Shown: in pieces, positions 56,653 through 64,000 of the stretch
Layout of the letters: the number at the start of each line of letters is the position of its first letter
How positions within the stretch are numbered: position 1 is the first letter of the stretch
NCBI GenBank assembly: GCA_964017125.1
Contig: OZ024912.1
Span: forward strand, 62,381,282-62,445,281
Length of the DNA: 64,000 nucleotides
Reading direction: 5' to 3'
DNA from: Flabesymbios commensalis
Taxonomy: Eukaryota > Annelida > Polychaeta > Terebellida > Flabelligeridae
The notes under the pieces: generated by a model
The model's database searches: none
Told to the model about the DNA's origin: nothing
The model's input: only the letters and a program-made list of their open reading frames with translations
Translations under genes and position numbers: made by a program

Positions 56653-57032
56653 GCTATAACTGAATGCATGTTTCAAAAAGAGATAACACCTATTACTTAG
56701 GCATCCTATACAGGGCCATTATTGATCCCTTTCGTAACCATTATACGGCCATTATATAATCGTATCTGGGCCAGTATTGGCACGGTAAATATAACCAAAT
56801 AGCAGCCTGTATGTATTCCTGATATCTGGGCCAATATGGGGCCTCAACAGGCCCAGGCATGGTAACCAGTACTGGGCCATATGTGGCCCTGTGTGCAAAC
56901 TGTATGGAAACTACCCTGGGCCAAAACGGGGCCGGTTCTGGCATATTGGATTGACTGTATTGGCCCATTCCTGGCACAAAATTCTGCCATTATAGGTCCG
57001 ACTCTGGCCCGCTATATAATTGTTTGCTGGGG

Positions 57033-60000
57033 TGTTTTCACCAAGACTCAAATTGAAAACTGCTGTTTTCAAGGATAGTTTTATTTAAATATTAAGGGAT
57101 TTTTTGAAAAAAATCATGAGCATTTTTTTCACCAAGGTACGTGAAAGCTGTAGGTCATAATAATATGCCAGTTTTAAACTAGATAGAAAGAGTTATCAGA
57201 GGAGAAGTACGTTTTTTACGTCGAAAACGGCGTAATTTTCCTATTTTTGGACGAAATTCTACGTGTTCGGCGCTTTTTCAAGATGGCGACCATGTCGGTT
57301 TTTCTAGAAGAACCCTGAAATTTTTCTCATCGACTTAGTCTATATCATTTTTATAGTAAGAGTTTTTAAAATGCTTTCATCCTATTAATGCCACTGTAGG
57401 CGAGTAGGAAGTGGGTGTTTTCGAAAACTCCTTTTTATCGTTGATTGCCATAATTGGGTGACTCGATTTTAAAGTCCATAGACGAAGCCTCGTCATTTTT
57501 CGATTTTTCAGTAAAAATCGACAAAAAATTATAAAATATCGCTTCGACTCAGATAACCTTTATTGTGATTAGGGCCAAATAAAATTGTTCGCCTAAATGA
57601 ATGTCAATAAACGGTTCTATTTGGTCTGTTAAATATATTTCCAGGACCGTAGGTCAATATTTTATTATTATTACAATATGTTATTTCAGAGAATGCTGAT
57701 TGTTATAAATGTATTTGGTAAGTGAGCGCCATATTGGATGCTGGTTCCCCTTGTTTAGCTAATCACCCGCCGTGGGCAAACACGTGTCCCGCCATACCCG
57801 GCATGCATTTGGACAGTGGACCTGTGTCACCTCATCACATTAGCATAAATTAGGCCGCCATTTTGATTTGGTGGAGCAGACTATTCACGTGTTCAAATTA
57901 TACACGGCCTAGCCTAAAATATTTTTTTTTGAATACTAATCAATTTTCTTTTTCAAAACTGTTAAAAAAGAAGAAATGTAAATAAGCAGTTTCGGAAAGG
58001 AAATTATAGCACAAGTTGTGCGAGATTTTCATAAAGTCATAGTATAATTTTTTCACGTCGAAACGCCCCCTGGTGTTTGGCGTTGCTCTAGCCTACTTTT
58101 AGCGCCTTATTTGGGCACGGAGTAGATCATGTATATGCTAATGTGAGGCGAAACGCGGCTGCTGTTCAGTTTTATATGTACACACCGATACATGCACGCT
58201 GGCACAGGCACACAGCAACGAGCTGCCTGCCGCACATGTTAGCAGTAACCGATCATACACCATACATACACCTGCCACAGACCAAATAAACGCAACCGCT
58301 ACGACGACAGTCGATTTATACGTCAGTCAACGAAACGAAGCGAGCGATTGATTCGAACGTTATTAAGAACGACTCGGTGATGAACGTACCATATATAAAA
58401 AAAAGTGGAATGTTCACCGCAGAAATCATTTTTCAGCGAAATGATATACTATATCATCAATCCGCATAGACTACTGTCAGTCACGTTTTAAAATATTTTT
58501 CTAAAATAAATGTAGCTGTTTTTATCGCAGTCACATTTAGCCTATCAGTTTGCGAACGAAATTTTCTCATGATAGTCGATTTCTGTAAAATAAAAACTTA
58601 TATAAATAAAGAAATATTCCACTTGACAGTTGCGCTATTGCGAAACATTGTCAATATTTGCATGTGTTTTTCGACTTGTGTGAATTTTTTTTTTTTTTTT
58701 TTTCATTCAGGTCGATTTACAATATACTATTACCATGGCTTAGCATAGCATGTCGTAATTATTTCTGGCATTTTATGTACAATTTTGACCTACAGTTTTC
58801 ACTGAATAATTATATATGTGTGTGAACAAGTGCAAAGAAATTATGTGCAATCTCAGTGACGAATATTCAAATATCTCAGCAACCCCTGTTTCTCGCAACA
58901 TGCGACATAGCATGGACAATTTCTACAGCCTACATTTCTAAGATTCAACATATACAGACATTTTTTCATCTGGTCTAGACGGCAACGTACAACTAACCCG
59001 CGCACTACACGTCACGGACATAGGCCACAGAGAGTGGCGACCGCATACCCTGGCCAAAGGCCTGGGGTGTGCGCAAGCAATATAAAGGCTAGCCACCGAC
59101 ATGGTGGAGAGGTGCATCACTTCAACAGTAAATAGAGTGATGGCCAACGACAGTTTGGCATTTTTTCATATATACAACATTTTATTTCATTAAATAAACA
59201 ATTTTAAATGACCGACATGTCATTTTATACACTGTTTAAAACCCGATTTGACAGCTTTGTCACACGAGTCAGCATGGTGTGTGATTTGGGCCTACCTCTC
59301 AGCCTCAGACAGTTAAAGGCGCTGCACTGGCGTCTCGTGTTGCCGATAAACCTCGGTCCTGTTCGGAACACAGCGTGGGCATGTACGCCACGCATCAGCA
59401 TACAGCACAGCATACGTGATTGTCTGCTTCAGCCGACACGGCTAGCAGTCAGCATCAGCAGTATTCTCAGCAGCGTCTACTGTATGGGGGGATTCCCCAC
59501 ATTTACTGGTACGGCACAGTATGACCAGATTCAGCAATAAACAGACATTTTTTAGCAAGTGCGAGACCGTTTACACCCCGCATTGCTGAAATCGACAATA
59601 ATAATATTAATAATGGACCTTCCAGATTACAGCATCAACTTAGCATAGACATCAGAACTGTCGTTTTTCAGCTTTCAACCTATATTTTTAACTGACATTT
59701 CAGAAGACTAGAATTTCATCAGTCATTTTAATTATATTTACCTGCATCAGGCTTACCGAACATTAATAATTTCATAACCTGATTGTTTTTCAGATTAGTC
59801 CTCATTCAATTTAATATTGGTGAATTTTTAATTAATTCCAGATTGCATATTTTCGTACCTTATATCGCCTTCGACTTTTATGATATATCCCAACGACTTT
59901 TACTATAATGATGCATAGGTCTGTTTCTGTTCACCGCACGTCAGGTGATCTGACGCAGACACGTGCGTTTTTAACTTTAATGTTTTGCCAACGCAAGAGG

Positions 60001-61091
60001 GCGACTTTTGCGTTTGGCGCGCCGGCAACTAGCCGGTCATGTCCCACACGTGACATTTCGTGGAACAACTAGTTCCACCGGAAATCGAAACATGTAAGCT
60101 AATCATGTCTTTTTGCGACCAAATCGCAGAATTATTTTAAGCCCTGTAATAGGGCACGCACCCGAATCAGGACGTCATAACGTTACCGCATAATGCAACT
60201 CAAGGCTATCACACGGTGAGACGCCAGCTGTGATCGCTCACAATAAAGGCCAACTAGGCCCAAGCACGATCATTCATTATTTTACTCCTCGCGCTAATGG
60301 GGATTTGAGTATTTGCATTTGAACAGACGCTACGATACGCACAATCGACCACACGAACCGAACCGATAATGCGAACACATGTTCGATACAGTACTCGAGT
60401 ACTGCCCCCTAACGATCAGCGAATGCAATAAATCGTTTTATATTTAGCATGTGTTGGACGCACCATCCATACACGTGCTCGATTCGTGCGGCTGGCACTC
60501 GCGGTTTACTATAGCGCCAAATGATAAAGACTGCGAGACCAGCCACACGCATCGCACTATTACATTTTTTCACATTGTATTGCATGTAATTTACGTGGTC
60601 ATTTTGCACGAGCAATTTACATAAAAAATTTGGGTATATTTTGATTACGCGACTATTAGGCTACTACAGGCCTGGCAACATTGTGTAAAATATGTAAGTC
60701 GTAATAACATTCTTCAGCAAGATAATTGCTAAATTATAATGGAAATGTTAAACAAATGAATCGGTTGGTCGCAGCTAGCATCATATGACATACGTAAATA
60801 TAGGACAGTTGGTGTTACGAGGATAGGACAATTGGTGTTAAGAGGATGGGACAATGTTTTCATTACTGATGCTGAGACGTCAACCACCCACGCTGTTTTA
60901 ACAATAACCACCCACGCTGTATTAACAATAACCACCCACGCTGTAATCTTTCACACCTTGGTTAGTTATAAGAGGTTACGTTATATACAATCCCCGCTAC
61001 TTGCACGAAGCAGTCTCCTACACGTCAGTTGGCTCCTACGTTATCACTAACCCGGGGGTAATGTAGGATCCCTACTTTGCTTGTTTAATGT
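57033..61091. other. Non-coding interior of the LTR-flanked insertion
   Basis: No recognisable gene. CpG-bearing sections lie at 57,770-58,400 and 59,930-60,500. A TATAAAG at 59,081-59,087 and a T-run at 58,686-58,703 are present. A three-fold ~24-27-bp repeat (ACCACCCACGCTGT) is at 60,889-60,943. Frames up to 110 codons near 59,208 show no domain. Confidence 0.45.
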
Positions 61092-61140
61092 GGCAGTCGT
61101 CCCCACCCTCCCGGATGTGATGATTCTGTGGACGACTGCC
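61092..61140. repeat. Inverted repeat next to the right LTR
   Basis: GGCAGTCGTCC (61,092-61,102) and GGACGACTGCC (61,130-61,140) are perfect inverted copies, 18 bp from the LTR border. Confidence 0.8.
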
Positions 61141-61157
61141 TTGTTCTGGTACTTCGG

Positions 61158-61503
61158 TGCCGTGCGCATAGGGCCGAATCCCATGCGGCCGTGGTACTTT
61201 TCCCGCACTTACGATAGAACGCTCAGCGACTGCGGACGTGCCGCAGGTCGCCTGCTCTGAGTTTAGTTAGACGTGTCATGCGCGAGGTTGTATGCTGCTA
61301 TTATCAAATGTCTAGACAAATAAACATGATAAGCAGAAGAGGAGTTTTGTGAGTTAATCAGAACCGTTGATCCGACGGGGAGATAAAGTTTACGATATGA
61401 TGGAGAGTGTTAGGCAGTTTCTCCCGTCCACCCTTACGATCCCATACTGGAGACCCTAACAATCCCATACCGGTGCCTCCGACGTGAGGGTGACCGCCTA
61501 ACA
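61158..61503 (+). repeat. LTR-like direct repeat, right copy (346 bp)
   Basis: Same start (TG), end (CA), length and orientation as 54,649-54,994. The broken gene's N-terminal part resumes directly beyond it on the minus strand. Confidence 0.75.
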
Positions 61504-61534
61504 ATCCCATAAATACACTGCGCAACACAAAAAA

Positions 61535-62455
61535 CAGTTTAAATCTCAAATAAATTATTTGTCTGTGTTTGAATATTTGATCCTCCTAGTATTATTCCCA
61601 CTAATGATCTCAAAGATTGAGGGGTGCTTTCCTGCTGACAATTATTGTCAAGTGAGTTGTGAAACTTCGAATCTGTACTAAACATATCCCGTCGAACAAT
61701 CTTTGCGGCCTGTGACAAAATCCAGGCTTTGTCATCAAAATTGCATTCATATGCTTGTGGTAAGGCGGCTCCAACGTCTTTGCTGAATGCGAGGAGAACA
61801 TCACTACCTTCTCTGTAAGCTTTAAGATCTTGTTGACGTGCTAGAATTCTGGTTTTAAAGTGAGTGTTATTAAAATGGCCCGAAACACCATCTCCAAGCA
61901 GCTTTAGACGAGTCTTATAATTATAGTCTAGCTATTTCTGCTAAGCTAAATACGGGAGCTGTGTCACTTTTTTAATTCAAGTGAATTTCTCCAGAACTTT
62001 GATCACAGAAAAAACAACTTTCCTTAGATATATTAGTTGAAGTACAACTCTACCTTGTTGCCTTCTTGGTATCAGAAGAGGTGTAAATGTCACTGCTTCT
62101 CCGTTTTTGTTACTTAGAAATCTCTCTATCCAGCTTCAATTCACTGAACCTATTTCTGCAATTCTTATGCCATTTGGCTTGATTATCAACAAGTGTTGGG
62201 TGTTATTCCTTTGCCTTTGTCCAATAACGCCACATTCAATGGCATTGGTAGAGATCCTATCTTATCAAATTCTTGAATTGCTAAAGCTGCTTTTTCATAT
62301 GTCTTTAGTGGATCTATATCCGAACGCTCTGTCCCCATAGGCCACTGCAGAGCCTCGTCTTTATTATCTTGACAAAAGATACACTTATCCCAATCCATTG
62401 ATTGTAACTTTTGTGGCTGGTCTACAGACTTTTCTGTCAAACGTTTCTTTGACAT
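61535..62455 (-). pseudogene. N-terminal part of the uncharacterised CxxC/HEQNN protein, broken
   Basis: Minus strand from the ATG at 62,455: MSKKRLTEKSVDQPQK, then DWDKCIFCQ and NQAKWHKNCRNRFSELKLD (a C-x2-C ... H-x3-C pattern, likely metal-binding), APVFSLAEIA, TRLKLLGDGVSGHF, RILARQQDLKAYREGSDV, FSKDVGAALPQAYE, AAKIVRRDMFSTDSKFHN and SLRSLVGIILGGSNIQTQ. The block order matches the N-terminal half of the family whose C-terminal half lies at 52,535-54,648, and both are on the minus strand in the right order. A probable intron starts near 62,045 (ACAAGG^GTAGAG-like) and frames change at least twice. No function is known to me. Confidence 0.75.
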
Positions 62456-64000
62456 GATGCAATAGCACACCATTCACAAGCCAAGACTATACATTTACTG
62501 AAACTAATTCCACTACAACTTTATTATATAGGACGTTTCGCCCTCAGTTATGAACGTTGGGCCAACATTACAACATGATTGTTTCAACGTGTCGTCTTTG
62601 CTGAGAAACAAAGTAAATATTAATGAAAAATTCATTTTGCAGGAGAAATACTTGATGTAAAATATTTGTTGGTTCAATATATAAAAATAAGCCAAAAAGC
62701 AGTTACTGCCTTTTTGCCAATCGATGCTAAAAATGGCGTCTATTTTCGATTGCACAATTTTTTATCAGAAATTTATTTAAATAGATTTATTCCAAGATGA
62801 TTTACGGTCAAACAAAGTGTGTCTATCACAGCATTGAGAACATTGTTTCAATAATCATTAAAATATCATTTTTTTTTATTCAATTGGTCGCCATCTTGAA
62901 AATAGCAGCCATCTTGGATTCCACCATTTTGATCATTTGTCTACACGTATTTGCATGTGTCTCTGTGCAGCAGAAACTTTATACATTCAATTTTAATTAT
63001 TTTTTGATAATCACAATAAAATTTAGTTATTTTTTTCAATTTGGCCGCCATCTTGAAAAAGTCAGATCAATGATTATTTTGGATTTGCTCGTGATGCAAG
63101 TTGGTTCTTTGACATGCTGTTATAATTTGTTATAATAGACTCATTGTTAGTTTTATCAATAATAATGAGGAGATCTTCAATCTTTTTAATTGCTGATTTA
63201 AAAAAGTTGGTCTTTGATTTTCAGGCTCATTTGGTGACATGTTTTCGAAGTTTACGATAAACAGACCAAGTGTTGGGATTCCCAGTCTTGATGGCTAGCT
63301 GTGCCAATGCAGCTCTCGCATTTGTAGTGTCACTGTTAGTGGCTCGTGGTCATTCTTTGCCCATGCGTTGCGGCATATGTTACATCATCGTAGTTAGTTA
63401 GGCGTTAAGTGCTAGGATGGGGGGCTGCCGTACTGGTAGTGATAGGGTAGGGTATGGGAGCTTACAGGCCGGGCACATATGAGAGGATGAAGAGGGTGTA
63501 TCGCCCCTAAATGTGAATGCTCTGGGGTAGCAGGTGCGATATGATTTTGCTTGGCGAACATCCTGTGAACGTAACTGATTTCCCGATGGGATATGATTTT
63601 GTTTGACAGACCGTGGAAGGGAGCGACTATTAACCTGTGGTGTTTTGCATCACTTACTGTGCTTGTCCAGATGCAGAAGGTGGTGACGTCTAGCGAACAT
63701 GATGAATAAATGGATGAGGTCTCACCACACAAATTCATTCGCGCATATCATTATAAAGTTTAAGAATAAGAAAGTTAGTCTCTTTTTAAAAATTGTGGCT
63801 CTTTGCAGCAGCTCCTGTGGTGATTATTACGGAAATATCATTTTGATACCAATTTAAATCGATTCTGTGATGTTTTGTTGTAGCAAAAGCATCGAAATGA
63901 TAAAAGATAGATCTAACAGGAAGTCCTTGCGCTGGCTGTAACAAGGCTCTTCTAAAAAACGAGGTCAATTTTTTTCTAGGTCGCCCGGGGGAGAGTGGGG
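62456..64000. other. Gene-free stretch to window end
   Basis: A hairpin-family remnant at 62,548-62,600 (AACGTTGGGCCAACATT, TTTGCTGAG). GGCCGCCATCTTGAAAA-like words recur at 62,888 and 63,043. Frames near 63,412-63,738 show no domain. Confidence 0.45.

Larger units (their letters stand above)
54649..61503. mobile_element. LTR-flanked fossil insertion, ~6.86 kb, no recognisable coding interior
   Basis: Two equal 346-bp direct repeats enclose 6.16 kb. I recognise no gag, pol or env parts inside; the interior instead contains an FB element, tandem tRNA-like SINE heads, hairpin-family copies and CpG-bearing non-coding DNA. It splits the gene-family copy into its N- and C-terminal parts at exactly the LTR borders. 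LTR divergence of about 5% suggests a moderately old event. A clear target duplication is not visible, so a non-autonomous element or two separate LTR insertions remain possible. Confidence 0.6.

Noticed and set aside
59208-59540. 110-codon open frame as a retroelement or host gene
   Set aside because: No recognisable domain, no splice structure, and composition unlike the coding exons in the window.
63412-63738. Minus-strand 108-codon frame
   Set aside because: No domain and no conserved pattern; not distinguishable from chance.

Overview
This 64-kb window looks like AT-rich, gene-poor nuclear DNA from a marine invertebrate. The AGGCCTA motif is scattered throughout, the introns are spliceosomal, and there are CR1-type LINEs, a KDZ transposase gene, an ankyrin/SOCS-box gene and a multi-copy gene family I recall from urchins, corals and lancelets. 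A deuterostome such as an echinoderm or hemichordate is my best guess, but this is inference. Only two protein-coding loci look intact: a seven-exon KDZ-type transposase gene (23,724-29,532, +) and an ankyrin-repeat SOCS-box (ASB-type) gene with a long single coding exon (39,923-41,245, +). A third, uncharacterised gene (minus strand, pieces at 52,535-54,648 and 61,535-62,455) is broken, and an LTR-flanked insertion splits it.

Layout. 1-15 kb: short tandem repeats, CAC/CAT microsatellites, a 5'-truncated LINE (7.8-8.8 kb, +), a TA-flanked fold-back element (11.6-11.95 kb) and a 3'-less CR1-type LINE (12.8-15.0 kb, -) with an esterase-type ORF1 joined to an endonuclease ORF2 by a TAATG stop/start. 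16-23.2 kb: a 2.7-kb array of a 20-bp repeat, then a higher-order array of 60-bp repeats and degenerate ~40-bp units, with LINE fragments at the junctions. 23.7-29.5 kb: the KDZ gene, with small transposons in its introns. 29.9-35.5 kb: a ~205-bp tandem array, tRNA-derived SINE sequence, and a 2.87-kb hAT-like element inserted precisely into the inverted repeat of another element. 35.5-46 kb: the ASB gene in otherwise featureless DNA with small inverted-repeat elements. 46.5-52.5 kb: three copies of a ~730-bp repeat carrying nuclear-receptor-like half sites on an 11-bp lattice, plus a 2.1-kb array of a 21-bp palindromic repeat. 52.5-62.5 kb: the broken gene, split by a 6.86-kb insertion with 346-bp LTR-like ends and no recognisable coding interior. 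62.5-64 kb: nothing recognised.

The genes do not form a pathway; the window is mainly a record of nested mobile elements and satellites. The observations most worth following are: (1) the AGGTCA-type DR5 and IR1 arrays in every copy of one dispersed repeat; (2) a hairpin family with shared CCCAGCAAACA ends whose arms pair within each copy but differ between copies; (3) the intact KDZ gene with two non-GT splice donors in the model; and (4) the uncharacterised CxxC/HEQNN gene family. All identifications are by eye and from memory; no searches were run.
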